DNA from: Desulfovibrio piger
Lineage (GTDB): Bacteria; Desulfobacterota; Desulfovibrionia; Desulfovibrionales; Desulfovibrionaceae
NCBI RefSeq assembly: GCF_951793255.1
Contig: NZ_OX636706.1
Coordinates: forward strand, 1,711,001 to 1,775,000
Length of the DNA stretch: 64,000 nucleotides
Reading direction: 5' to 3'
A program made the position numbers and the translations under genes. The notes under the pieces were generated by a model. It made no database searches. It saw nothing but the letters and a program-made list of their open reading frames with translations, and was not told where the DNA came from. Positions 8,869 to 17,219 of this stretch are shown in pieces (the stretch's first letter is position 1; each line of letters opens with the position of its first letter).

Positions 8869-9567
8869 TCAGGCGGTGAAGACGCCGGTCAGCCAGCGGC
8901 GGAAGAAATCTTGTCCGGCGGCCGCGGCACGGCTGCCCAGGTCGCGGGCATCCTGACGGATGGCCGCCACGTCCAGACCGGCGGCGGCCAGTTCGCAGGC
9001 ATGGCCCATGAGCCAGTGCTCCATGCGGGCGGCGTCGGCCTCGGCATGGAATTGCAGGGCCAGCTGGCCTGCCCCTGCCTGAAAAGCCTGATGGGGCGTG
9101 ATGTCCGTGGAGGCCAGCAGGGTGGCGGCGGGCGGCAGGTCGAAGGTATCGCCGTGCCAGTGCAGCACGGGGGCCCCGCGCAGGGCTGCCAGGGGCGAGG
9201 CTGCGCCGGCTTCCGTCAGCTGCAGGCCGCCCCAGCCGATCTCCTTGGCCTTGCCCGCATAGACCGCCGCGCCCAGGGCCTGTGCCATGAGCTGGGCGCC
9301 CAGGCAGATGCCCAGCAGGGGCCGTCCTTCGCCCAGGCGGCTGCGGACGAGCTCCAGTTCACGGGAAAGGAAGGGATAGGCCGCCCCGTCGTGGACGCCC
9401 ATGGGCCCGCCCAGGACGATGCACAGGTCGGCATCGCGCCAGTCCCGTGCATCCGGGAGACCATCCGCCACATGGCAGGCCTGTATGGTCCAGCCTGCCT
9501 CAAGGAGTATGGGCGCGAATGTCCCAAGATCTTCAAAAGCCAGATGTTGCAGTACGCAGCAGCGCAT
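8869..9567 (-). CDS. Class I glutamine amidotransferase-like protein
   Basis: A 232-residue stand-alone GATase1 domain. The nucleophile Cys is in LLGICLGAQLM, with oxyanion segment LGGPMG and the catalytic His in LQFHAEAD. The start MRCCVLQH is preferred over an upstream in-frame ATG because AGGAGG lies 6 bases before it. Such proteins (YfeJ/GuaA-N-like) are often annotated as GMP-synthase-like amidotransferases, with the real substrate unknown. It is the first gene of a two-gene unit with cinA. Confidence 0.85.
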   Translation of the reverse strand: MRCCVLQHLAFEDLGTFAPILLEAGWTIQACHVADGLPDARDWRDADLCIVLGGPMGVHDGAAYPFLSRELELVRSRLGEGRPLLGICLGAQLMAQALGAAVYAGKAKEIGWGGLQLTEAGAASPLAALRGAPVLHWHGDTFDLPPAATLLASTDITPHQAFQAGAGQLALQFHAEADAARMEHWLMGHACELAAAGLDVAAIRQDARDLGSRAAAAGQDFFRRWLTGVFTA

Positions 9568-9695
9568 GGGGACCTCCTGTGAGGGAGCGTCGTCCGGTGT
9601 CATGAAGGTACGGGCGCTCCCGCTGCCCCCTGTCATACACGCGGAATGCCGGGAGGGAAAGGCTTGCTCCCTTCATGCGCTTTTGATAGGAAATC

Positions 9696-11411
9696 ATGTA
9701 TGATACCCGGGATGACCCTATGAGTGATGTACCTTTACCGGCTGACTGGTATGAATCCCATGTCATGGGTGCCGCAGACCCCCTTTGGCAGTGGGACGTC
9801 CACAGTGACCGCATCGTCCTGAGCCCGGAGGCCGCCAACCTGCTGCAAGGAGGGGCGGGGAATGGTTACCGGGGCGAATGCGGGGCCTTCTGTGATGGCC
9901 TTGCCGATGACCGGCAGGAAAGTGTCCGGCAGCTCTTCGGCAGCCTGCGCCGCTCTTCCTTCGACAGTGCCATGGAGATCCTGCAGACCGTGGGCGAGGA
10001 CATCATCTGCTGCCGGGCCATCGTGCTGGAGCGTTTTTCCTGCGGCACGCCCCGCCTGCTGGTCGGGGCCCTGACCAGGTTGGACGGCAGGGGCTGGTTG
10101 CATGAGAGCGGCGCGGAAGGCCGGTGGGTCTATGATTGCGCCCGGGAGGAATATACGCTGGACAGGAACTGTGCCCGGCTGCTCTGCCTTCCCGACAGCG
10201 TCGGCCTGCGTCTGCCCCGTCAGACCATCCGGGACATGCTGGGGGCCGAAGCCGCACGCTTTTTCTCCAGCCGCTTTTCCCGGCTCCTGAACGCCCGTGA
10301 CCATGACGGCAGCTTCGTGGAGCGCGTGCTGCTGCATCTGCCGGACGGCAGCCGCAAAAATTTTCTGGTTTCCGGCACCCTTGTGGGCCATGACGATTCC
10401 GGGCAGCCCGTCTATGTGACAGGGAACCTCGTGCAGCGGGGCGGGGAAGAACCTCAGGAGGCCCTTTCCAGCAAAAGCTGCGAGATCTCCCTCATGACCC
10501 TGTTCGGCAGCGGTGACGGCCTGTGGGACTGGAACATGGAGACCAACACCATCTACTACAGTCCCCGCTATACCGCCATGCTGGGCTATGACAGGAGCAC
10601 GTTCGGCAACACTTTCGAAAGCTGGCGGGACAAGTTGCATCCCGATGAGCGTCCGGCGATCCTGAAACGGCAGATGGACATCATCATGTCGCCCCGTTAC
10701 GGTGACAGTTACGAACATTCTTTCCGCATGCGCAAGGCAGACGGCACCTATTGCTGGATACTGAGCCGGGCCCGCGTCCTGCGGCGCAACGCCCACGGTC
10801 GCGCAACGCGCCTCATTGGCCTGCATACGGACATCACCACCACCCAGGGAGAGCGCGACCGGCTGGCGGAGATGATTGAATACGATCCCCTGGCGGACGT
10901 CCACAGCCTGGTCTATTTTCATAACGAGCTGGACCGGCTGGACATGCAGCCGGACAAGGTGGTCAGCATCATCAGCTGCGACGTCAACGGACTGAAACTG
11001 ATCAACGACTATCTGGGACACGACACCGGCAACAGCATGTTGCAGACGGCCGCCCGTCTGCTGCGGAGCTCGCTGCGTTCCACGGACTGCGTAGCCCGGC
11101 TGGGCGGTGACGAGTTCGCCGTGCTGCTGCCCCGGTGCAATCTGCGCGATGCCGCGCGGGTCCTGGAAAAAATCAGGGCGGTGTTCCGGCATTACAACGA
11201 ACATTCCGGCAATGTGCCGGTCATCATGTCCTTTGGCCTTTCCGGTGCGGAGGAGGCACCCTCCCTGCGGGAGGCCCTTGCCCTTGCCGACCGCCGGATG
11301 CTCCACGAAAAGCACGGCAGCCGGCTGGTTTCCGGCCATGCCATCAAGGCCTGGATAGAAAAACGCAAGGATTGCGTGGTATCCCTGGAGGAGAGCCGAT
11401 ATGATGGGTGA
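9696..11411 (+). CDS. Diguanylate cyclase with PAS sensor region
   Basis: A 571-residue cytoplasmic protein. A PAS/PAC module spans about 265-390 (GDGLWDWNMETNTIYYSPRY to LIGLHTDIT). The C-terminal GGDEF domain has an intact active-site loop RLGGDEF (about 467-473) and an inhibitory I-site RSTD five residues before it, so it should make c-di-GMP with product inhibition. The usual DxLTGLxNR lead-in is degenerate (YDPLADVHSLVYFHNEL). The N-terminal 250 residues contain another PAS-like region (PLWQWDVHSDRIVLSPEAANLL). AGGAAA before the first ATG supports the start. It overlaps the next gene by 11 bases. Confidence 0.88.
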   Translation: MYDTRDDPMSDVPLPADWYESHVMGAADPLWQWDVHSDRIVLSPEAANLLQGGAGNGYRGECGAFCDGLADDRQESVRQLFGSLRRSSFDSAMEILQTVGEDIICCRAIVLERFSCGTPRLLVGALTRLDGRGWLHESGAEGRWVYDCAREEYTLDRNCARLLCLPDSVGLRLPRQTIRDMLGAEAARFFSSRFSRLLNARDHDGSFVERVLLHLPDGSRKNFLVSGTLVGHDDSGQPVYVTGNLVQRGGEEPQEALSSKSCEISLMTLFGSGDGLWDWNMETNTIYYSPRYTAMLGYDRSTFGNTFESWRDKLHPDERPAILKRQMDIIMSPRYGDSYEHSFRMRKADGTYCWILSRARVLRRNAHGRATRLIGLHTDITTTQGERDRLAEMIEYDPLADVHSLVYFHNELDRLDMQPDKVVSIISCDVNGLKLINDYLGHDTGNSMLQTAARLLRSSLRSTDCVARLGGDEFAVLLPRCNLRDAARVLEKIRAVFRHYNEHSGNVPVIMSFGLSGAEEAPSLREALALADRRMLHEKHGSRLVSGHAIKAWIEKRKDCVVSLEESRYDG

Positions 11412-12402
11412 AGCGCCCGACCCCAATACAGTCATCGTGGATCCCCGCGAAGGCGGGCAGAAGCTGCTGCAATTCCTGCAACGGCGTCTGGATCTGCCGC
11501 CGTCGCTGCTGCATCGCTGGATCCGCACGGGTCAGGTCCGCATCAATGGTGGCCGGGCAAAACCGTTCGGCCTTGTGGCCGCGGGCGACAGCGTGCGCCT
11601 GCCTCCCTTTGCTCTGGGCATGAGCCGCCGGAGCAAGGCCACGGGAGGTCAGGCCTCCCCGGAGCAGGAGCATGAGCCGCGCCAGCGGACACAGGCCCTG
11701 CCCCCTGCCCCCCGTCCATTGCAGAAGGACGGGGACCTCTGGGTCTTCTGCAAGCCGGCGGGCCTGCCCACGCATCCTGGCACCGGCCACGAGGACAGTC
11801 TGTCCAGCCGTCTGGCGGCCCGGGCAGGGGATGCCCCGTTCAAGCCCACGCCTGTCCATCGTCTGGACAAGGACACTTCGGGCATCCTGCTGGTGGCTGC
11901 CAGTTTTTCCGTCCTGCGCGAGCTGACCACGGCTCTGCGTGAACGGCGGATGAAAAAAGAATATCTGGCCTGGGTGGAAGGGCGCTGGCCCCATACGGGG
12001 GTGCGCCTGTTCCGGCACTGGCTGCGCAAGGAGGCCGATAACGGCCGGGAACAGATGCACGTCCGGCAGACCGGCGCACCGGGCAATGGGGAGACGGAAG
12101 CCCTGCTGCTGGTCCGGCCCGTACGGGTGGAGGATCGTCGCAGTCTGCTGCTGGTCCGTCTGCTGACCGGACGCACCCACCAGATCCGGGCCCAGCTTTC
12201 CTCCCTGGGGCATCCCATCGAGGGGGACGTCAAATACGGGGCCCGCGGGCGTGCCGCGGGGACGCCCATGTACCTGCATGCCATGCGGGTCATCCTGCCG
12301 GACGGACGGCGTTTTGCCTGCCTGCCCGACTGGCCCGCCGACAGGCTGCCGCAGGCCGTGCCGGACGAGATCGACGAGGCGGCGGCCCGGCAGGGGAACT
12401 GA
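11401..12402 (+). CDS. RluA-family rRNA pseudouridine synthase
   Basis: A 333-residue enzyme with an N-terminal S4 RNA-binding domain (about 15-70, LLHRWIRTGQVRINGGRAK) and a pseudouridine synthase domain with the catalytic-Asp motif HRLDKDTSGILLVA (Asp near 155). The C-terminal motif GRTHQIRAQLSSLGHPI is also present. It isomerises uridines in 23S rRNA (RluC/RluD type); the exact site is not assigned. The start overlaps the end of the diguanylate cyclase gene and is preceded by GGAGGAG, so the two are co-transcribed. A strong terminator follows. Confidence 0.92.
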   Translation: MMGEAPDPNTVIVDPREGGQKLLQFLQRRLDLPPSLLHRWIRTGQVRINGGRAKPFGLVAAGDSVRLPPFALGMSRRSKATGGQASPEQEHEPRQRTQALPPAPRPLQKDGDLWVFCKPAGLPTHPGTGHEDSLSSRLAARAGDAPFKPTPVHRLDKDTSGILLVAASFSVLRELTTALRERRMKKEYLAWVEGRWPHTGVRLFRHWLRKEADNGREQMHVRQTGAPGNGETEALLLVRPVRVEDRRSLLLVRLLTGRTHQIRAQLSSLGHPIEGDVKYGARGRAAGTPMYLHAMRVILPDGRRFACLPDWPADRLPQAVPDEIDEAAARQGN

Positions 12403-12422
12403 ATCCTAAGATGACCATAAAG

Positions 12423-12453
12423 AAAGGGGACGGCATCATGCCGTCCCCTTTTT
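12423..12453 (+). terminator. Rho-independent terminator, probably bidirectional
   Basis: Arms GGGGACGGC (12426-12434) and GCCGTCCCC (12440-12448) extended by AAA/TTT, with T-runs on both strands. It lies between the convergent RluA-type gene and the thioesterase gene and can serve both. Confidence 0.85.
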
Positions 12454-12531
12454 GTGTGCTTGTTGCCTTGCCGGAAGGAGAGCGCCCTGCCGGTAAAGGA
12501 CGCCCAGGGAAAAAGGACTTTTTCGCTCGCG

Positions 12532-12927
12532 TTAGCGGGGCAGGGGCACGTTGGTCTGGAAACCGGTGGCCAGACACTTGGCCACATGGGCGCCGCTGCC
12601 GTCATAGACGTTGACGTCGTAGGTGAGCACATGGGCGCCGTTGCGCACCAGACGGGCTTCGGCCTTGAGGGGGCTGACCACACCGGGGCGCAGGTACTCG
12701 ATGGTGGTGGACAGGCTGACCACACCGTGGTCGTTGCCGGCATTGGCCGCACAGCCGAAGGCCACGTCGGCCAGGGAGAAGATGGCGCCGCCGTGGGCCA
12801 CGCCCATGCCGTTCTTGTGGTTCTCGGTGATGGGCATGGTCACGCGGGCGTATTCGCGGCTGACTTCTTCGATGCACATATCAAGATGACGCACGAGCTT
12901 GTCGTGCTTGCGGACATAACATTCCAT
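12532..12927 (-). CDS. PaaI/YdiI-type hotdog-fold thioesterase
   Basis: A 131-residue single hotdog domain. The family signature is HKNGMGVAHGGAIFSLADVAFG, with the expected catalytic Asp/Glu position at the start of the long helix, followed by VSLSTTIEYLRP. These enzymes hydrolyse acyl-CoA thioesters in the cytoplasm, for example aromatic or hydroxyacyl-CoA; the substrate is not readable here. It sits alone between two terminators, downstream of the Tim44-like gene. Confidence 0.87.
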   Translation of the reverse strand: MECYVRKHDKLVRHLDMCIEEVSREYARVTMPITENHKNGMGVAHGGAIFSLADVAFGCAANAGNDHGVVSLSTTIEYLRPGVVSPLKAEARLVRNGAHVLTYDVNVYDGSGAHVAKCLATGFQTNVPLPR

Positions 12928-12960
12928 GTGGACTCCTTGCCCCGCCGGGCGGGAGATAAA

Positions 12961-12983
12961 AAAGGCCGGAAGAACTTCCGGCC
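12961..12983 (-). terminator. Rho-independent terminator after the Tim44-like gene
   Basis: GGCCGGAAG and CTTCCGGCC arms with a minimal loop, followed on the minus strand by TTTTTTATC. It separates the Tim44-like gene from the downstream thioesterase gene. Confidence 0.85.
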
Positions 12984-13017
12984 CCGGTTGCTTAGTAATA
13001 GTTCTTCTTTGCGTATA

Positions 13018-13920
13018 TTACGCTACTTGCTGGATGCCGTCCAGCTTCCAGGTGCCGCCGTCGAGCTCACGGACGAAATGCCAGATCTCGCGCACGTTGG
13101 AAGGCGTAGGCTGATCGGGACGTTCGCGCATGAGGACATCGAAGTAGACCTGGGCGCGCTGTTCCTTGTCTTCATTGACCACGCTCAGGAGCTGGGCGTT
13201 GACCAGCAGGATCTCGGTCTTGCTGGGTTCGGTCTCTTCGGCCAGCTGCTGACGCACGGCGTCCATGACGGCCGGGCTGGCGAACTGGGCGATATCGTTG
13301 AGATCACGGCTGTCCCAGGCAGCCTGGAGGCGGTTGTAGGCCATCTTGGCGCCGCGCAGGAATTCTTCGGCATCGAAGTCGGCGGGCATGGGGATGACCA
13401 CTTCGGGCTGGCTGTTGTAGGCAGTGTTCTGGCCGCTCAGGGTGTCCCAGCCGGAAGCCGCGGTATCGTTGCGCTGCAGGGGGGGCTCCATGCCGCCCAT
13501 GGGAGCGTTGCCGGCACCGGCGGGCGCGGGCTGGGCCTTGCTGCGGGCGCGGGCAAAAAGCTTCAGGCCCACGAAGAGCAGGATGCCGAGCAGCAGGATG
13601 TCCATGATGCCGCCACCGGAGAAGCCGCCGCCGAAGAGCAGGGAGCCGATGAGCGAACCGGCCAGAAGGCCGCCGAGCAGGCCACCCATACCGCCGAGGA
13701 AGCCCTTGCGCTGGGGCTGCTGGGCCTGGGCCGCCTGCTGGCGCTGCTGCGTGGACTGGCGCTGCATGGCGCTGGGGGCCTGGGCGGGCTGAGACATGGA
13801 AGGACGGCTGCCGAAGGAACGCCCCCCGCCCAGACGGGCCGCATCGGCGGTGTCGGGCAGGGCATACATACAGGCGCCTCCCAGCATGATGAGCATGGTC
13901 AGGATAGCTTTGATCTTCAT
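13018..13920 (-). CDS. Tim44-like domain protein, membrane-anchored
   Basis: A 300-residue protein. It has an N-terminal signal or anchor (about 1-27), a Gln/Pro-rich segment, a Gly-rich hydrophobic stretch (about 72-120), and a C-terminal Tim44-like domain (about 180-300). The last contains FLRGAKMAYNRLQAAWDSRDL and ends in a beta-rich VREIWHFVRELDGGTWKLDG. Bacterial Tim44-like proteins have no settled function; the mitochondrial relative tethers Hsp70 at the import channel. The gene is monocistronic with a terminator. Confidence 0.8.
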   Translation of the reverse strand: MKIKAILTMLIMLGGACMYALPDTADAARLGGGRSFGSRPSMSQPAQAPSAMQRQSTQQRQQAAQAQQPQRKGFLGGMGGLLGGLLAGSLIGSLLFGGGFSGGGIMDILLLGILLFVGLKLFARARSKAQPAPAGAGNAPMGGMEPPLQRNDTAASGWDTLSGQNTAYNSQPEVVIPMPADFDAEEFLRGAKMAYNRLQAAWDSRDLNDIAQFASPAVMDAVRQQLAEETEPSKTEILLVNAQLLSVVNEDKEQRAQVYFDVLMRERPDQPTPSNVREIWHFVRELDGGTWKLDGIQQVA

Positions 13921-14087
13921 TGATGTCTCCGTAAGGGTAGAGATGCGTTCAGGCTTCTTTTCTCAATACCATTTACTATAGCTGGCTTGGGCAAAAAGGC
14001 AAGGCCCGCAAGGCTCTCCCGGAGGGACGGCCGGGGCTGCACGGTGATAATCGCGGGAAATACCTGCTAAAAAAGTGTATTTTCGGC

Positions 14088-15071
14088 CTACCGGTTTTTG
14101 TCGGGCTGTTCTGCCGCATCCACGTACAGCCAGAGGACGCTCCCCAGGATCAGGGGCGTGGGCTGGCCGTCAGGGCCCTTGAGGGGCTGGCCGGGCACTT
14201 CCACCACGCAGCACCACCAGCCGGGCGCTCCGGGGGTGAAGGTGAACTGGCCGTCGGCATCGGTGCGGGCTTCCAGATCATGCTGCCAGGGCAGGGGGCC
14301 GGTCTTTTTTTTCGTGCGGATGCGGTCCATGTATACACGGGCATTTGTCAGGGGACCGTCAGGACCCAGTGCCTTGCCCGTAAAGCTGCTGCCTGCGGTC
14401 AGGCCGAAAGGCCGGGTCAGGGGCAGGATCTCCAGGCGCAGTCCGGCGGGCCGCTCCCAGCCTTCTTCCACGCCGCAGACCGGCAGGATGCTCTTGACGT
14501 ACTGCTGCTCGAAGCATTGCCGTTCCGCATTGAGGCGCGGGCGGGTCTCGGTGATGAACTGGTAGAGGCCGGGCTGGTCGATGGCCACATTGGCGCCCCA
14601 GGCCTTGGTATCCAGGTACAGGCTTTCTTCCATGTCGCCCAGCAGGTCACGGCGCTCGGGCTGGGGAGTCCCGTTGACGAAACGGGTCCCGGCATCGTGC
14701 CGCAGCACGGCGAAGAGCTGCGGCATGTCCATGGGCTGGGCGGCATGTTCTCTGGGACGCATCAGGCTGATGAGCATGTCCACCTCCGCATTGAGCGGCG
14801 GCGGGGCGGGCTGGGCGGCAGCCTGGGCCTTGTTCTCCTCACCGGCGGCTTCGGCAGGGGCATCCTTGCCGCTGTCGGCGTTGTTCTTGGCTTCTTTGGC
14901 GGCGGGCGCTTTGGCAGCCTGGGGTTCCGTACCTTTTTTCTCGGCGGGGACGTCGATGAAGGTACGGCTGGGGATGAGCAGGGTGACTTCGGCGCGGGCC
15001 GGGGCAGGGACAGTCAGGGAGACGGCCAGGGACAGCATACAGCCCAGCAGGGCGGCACGTGGCAGTGACAT
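14088..15071 (-). CDS. Exported DUF4198-like protein
   Basis: A 327-residue protein with a signal peptide (cleavage near PARAEV). An Ala/Lys/Glu-rich low-complexity linker covers about 45-90. The C-terminal beta-sandwich-like region has GSSFTGKALGPDGPLTNARVY, DADGQFTFTPGAPGWW and a closing LGSVLWLYV. That layout matches DUF4198/NikK-like periplasmic proteins, some of which accompany nickel or cobalt uptake, but no such transporter is next to it here. Two Cys (about 188 and 200) could form a disulfide. It lies 83 bases downstream of comF with its own AAGGA. Confidence 0.6.
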   Translation of the reverse strand: MSLPRAALLGCMLSLAVSLTVPAPARAEVTLLIPSRTFIDVPAEKKGTEPQAAKAPAAKEAKNNADSGKDAPAEAAGEENKAQAAAQPAPPPLNAEVDMLISLMRPREHAAQPMDMPQLFAVLRHDAGTRFVNGTPQPERRDLLGDMEESLYLDTKAWGANVAIDQPGLYQFITETRPRLNAERQCFEQQYVKSILPVCGVEEGWERPAGLRLEILPLTRPFGLTAGSSFTGKALGPDGPLTNARVYMDRIRTKKKTGPLPWQHDLEARTDADGQFTFTPGAPGWWCCVVEVPGQPLKGPDGQPTPLILGSVLWLYVDAAEQPDKNR

Positions 15072-15154
15072 GCTTCGATCCTTATTTTATGGGTAATATA
15101 GGGCAGATGTAGCAATTTTCCCCATTTTTGTCATGCGCCATTTCCAGAGGCGCC

Positions 15155-15976
15155 TCAGGGACGGGGCGTCCGCGCCAGGGCCAGGACATCCACGCGCGCG
15201 GCCCCGGCACGGTGCAGCTCGGCGCAGGCGGCCCGCAGGGTGCTGCCGGTAGTGATGATGTCGTCCACCAGCCACAGGTGCAGCCCCCGGACGTCGGCAG
15301 CCTGAAAGCTCCCGGCGGCGTTGCGCTGCCGCTGGGCCGCGGAGAGGCCTGTCTGGTGGGGGCTGTCCGCCGGACGGCGCAGCAGGCCGGGACGGACAGG
15401 AAGGGAGAGCAAGAGCCCCAGCGCCACGGCCAGCTCATGCGCCTGGTTGTAGCCGCGTCGGCGCAAATGATCCTCATGCTGGGGGATGCCCAGGACGGCG
15501 TCGGGCAATGGCAGGCAGGAGGCGGCATCGGCCAGCATCCCGGCCAGCAAGAAGGCCAGGGCCGGTTTGCCGCCGTGCTTGAAACGCAAGATGAGCTGGC
15601 GCAACGGCCCGTGGTACTGGCCGTGCAGTGCCAGTCCCTGCCAGGGAGGCGGGGAAGCCAGGCAGTCTCCGCACAGCAGCGGCTGCCCGGCGGCAGGCCA
15701 GGGCAGGGGGAGCCCGCAGGCCCGGCAGCGGCCCCCGACGTACGGGCCCAGGGCCCGGGCACAGGCGGGACAGAGGCCGTGGGCCAGCATCCCGGCTTCC
15801 GGGCCGGAGCCGCCTGCCCCGTCATCCTCCACAGGCGTGCCGCAGACCGGGCAGCGGTGTTCGCTGAAGCCCAGCAGACGGGTCAGGCGGAACAGGAAGG
15901 AGGAGCGCCGCAGCGGCGCCTCCGGGACGGCGCCCGGTCTCCCCTCCCTGACGTGATCCCGCCCGGCAGGGCTCAC
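15155..15976 (-). CDS. comF: ComF family phosphoribosyltransferase-like protein
   Basis: A 273-residue ComF homologue. The N-terminal zinc-binding part has CPVCG, CPAC, CRACG and CGDC pairs. The C-terminal type I PRTase fold has the PRPP loop LWLVDDIITTGSTLRAA, and FKHGGKPALAFLLAG precedes it. ComF is needed for DNA uptake in naturally competent bacteria and interacts with the competence helicase/primase; in many non-competent bacteria its role is unclear. Its start overlaps the stop of the FMN-reductase gene by 4 bases, so it is the third gene of the MBL - FMN reductase - comF unit. Confidence 0.88.
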   Translation of the reverse strand: MSPAGRDHVREGRPGAVPEAPLRRSSFLFRLTRLLGFSEHRCPVCGTPVEDDGAGGSGPEAGMLAHGLCPACARALGPYVGGRCRACGLPLPWPAAGQPLLCGDCLASPPPWQGLALHGQYHGPLRQLILRFKHGGKPALAFLLAGMLADAASCLPLPDAVLGIPQHEDHLRRRGYNQAHELAVALGLLLSLPVRPGLLRRPADSPHQTGLSAAQRQRNAAGSFQAADVRGLHLWLVDDIITTGSTLRAACAELHRAGAARVDVLALARTPRP

Positions 15977-16560
15977 GGGCGGCCCTCCGCCAGACGGACG
16001 GCCCAGTCCCGGCCCCAGCGCTCAAGATCGGCACACAGGTCGGGACGGGAAAGCAGGTCCTCGGGACAGGCCAGGCCCCGGAGGGTGCGGGTATCCGCTA
16101 TCCGGGCGCCGAAGCTGGCAAAAAAGTATTTCAGGCCCAGCAGGCTGCCGGTGAAGAGCTGTTCCCCGCGCGGACGGGCCGCCGCCAGAGCCGCCAGCAC
16201 CAGGGGGCCTTTGCCTGCCGGTCGGCCCGCCTCCACCCCGGCCCAGATGCGCTGGGAACGGTCCACCAGCGCCTTGGCCTGGGCGGGCAGGCCGTAGAAG
16301 TAGACGGGGGACGTCCAGAGGACCACGTCCGCGGCGGCGATGGCCGCAAAGACGGCCTCGGCATCGTCCGTCCGCGCCAGCGGGCAGACATGGGGCGCGG
16401 CGTCACAACTCTGGCAGCCCCGGCAGGGACGGATGTGCTTTTCCTGCAGGGCGATCTCTTCCACGGGCCCGCCGCCGGACAGTCCCCCGGCGATGAGGCG
16501 GGCCATGCTATGGGTGGTGCCGTTGGCGCGGGGACTGCCCAGCAGGGAAAGGATGCGCAT
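15973..16560 (-). CDS. NADPH-dependent FMN reductase/iron-sulfur flavoprotein-like
   Basis: A 195-residue flavodoxin-fold protein. The FMN phosphate loop is GSPRANGTTHSMA, then a Cys motif CRGCQSCDAAPHVCP (about 49-63) and the second FMN segment TSPVYFYGLPAQAKALVDRSQ. The Cys cluster resembles iron-sulfur flavoproteins of anaerobes, which reduce oxygen or peroxide or carry electrons. It is joined to the MBL gene upstream by a TGATG overlap and to comF downstream. Electron transfer in the cytoplasm is expected; the donor is unknown. Confidence 0.82.
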   Translation of the reverse strand: MRILSLLGSPRANGTTHSMARLIAGGLSGGGPVEEIALQEKHIRPCRGCQSCDAAPHVCPLARTDDAEAVFAAIAAADVVLWTSPVYFYGLPAQAKALVDRSQRIWAGVEAGRPAGKGPLVLAALAAARPRGEQLFTGSLLGLKYFFASFGARIADTRTLRGLACPEDLLSRPDLCADLERWGRDWAVRLAEGRP

Positions 16561-17183
16561 CAGACGAAGTCCCCGCAGAAGGGATTGTTGCGGCGTTCGT
16601 TGCCGATGCTGGTGGCAGGGCCGTGACCGGGCAGGACGGCCGTTTCCTCCGGCAGGGCGAAGAGCACCTTGCGGATGGAATGGAGCAGGGTGTCGTGATC
16701 GCCGCCGGGGAAGTCCGTGCGGCCCAGGGAACGGTAGAAGAGGGCATCACCGGTGAACACGGCCTTTTCGTCCGGGAAGTAATAGGAGACGCCGCCGGGG
16801 GTATGGCCGGGGGTGTCCAGCACGGTGCAGGCCATGCCGCCGAAGACCTGCGGTCCCGTGGGCAGGTCACGGCTCTCGAAGGCAGGCACCGGCGGGAAGC
16901 CCCAGATGCCGCCGTCGGAGGATTCCGTACCGATCAGGCAGGCATCGTGGACCGGAGAGTAGACAGGGGCGCCGGTCTCCTTCACCAGCGTGGCCACGCC
17001 GTACATGTGATCGAAGTGGCGGTGCGTGAGGCAGATGGCGGCCAGCGTCAGGCCCTTGGCGCGCAGGTCGTGCAGGATGGGGGCGGGATCGCCACCGGCA
17101 TCGATGACCACGGCCTGGCCGTCCTTGTAGACGAGGTAACTGTTGGTCTCCAGCGGACCCAGAGGATAGACGGAATACGACAT
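16560..17183 (-). CDS. Metallo-beta-lactamase-fold hydrolase (glyoxalase II-like)
   Basis: A 207-residue MBL-fold enzyme. It has the metal motif THRHFDH, the later ligands in DTPGHTPGGVSY and FTGDALF, and a final His in LPGHGPATSIGNE. That pattern fits the YcbL/glyoxalase II-like branch, so hydrolysis of a thioester such as S-lactoylglutathione or a relative is possible, though the thiol used here is unknown. It is the first gene of its operon. The IS copy at 17220 lies only about 33 bases upstream of the start, so its native promoter has been displaced by the insertion. Confidence 0.88.
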   Translation of the reverse strand: MSYSVYPLGPLETNSYLVYKDGQAVVIDAGGDPAPILHDLRAKGLTLAAICLTHRHFDHMYGVATLVKETGAPVYSPVHDACLIGTESSDGGIWGFPPVPAFESRDLPTGPQVFGGMACTVLDTPGHTPGGVSYYFPDEKAVFTGDALFYRSLGRTDFPGGDHDTLLHSIRKVLFALPEETAVLPGHGPATSIGNERRNNPFCGDFV

Positions 17184-17219
17184 GGGATCCTTCCTTTTGC
17201 GAATGGGATTTTCTTCTAG

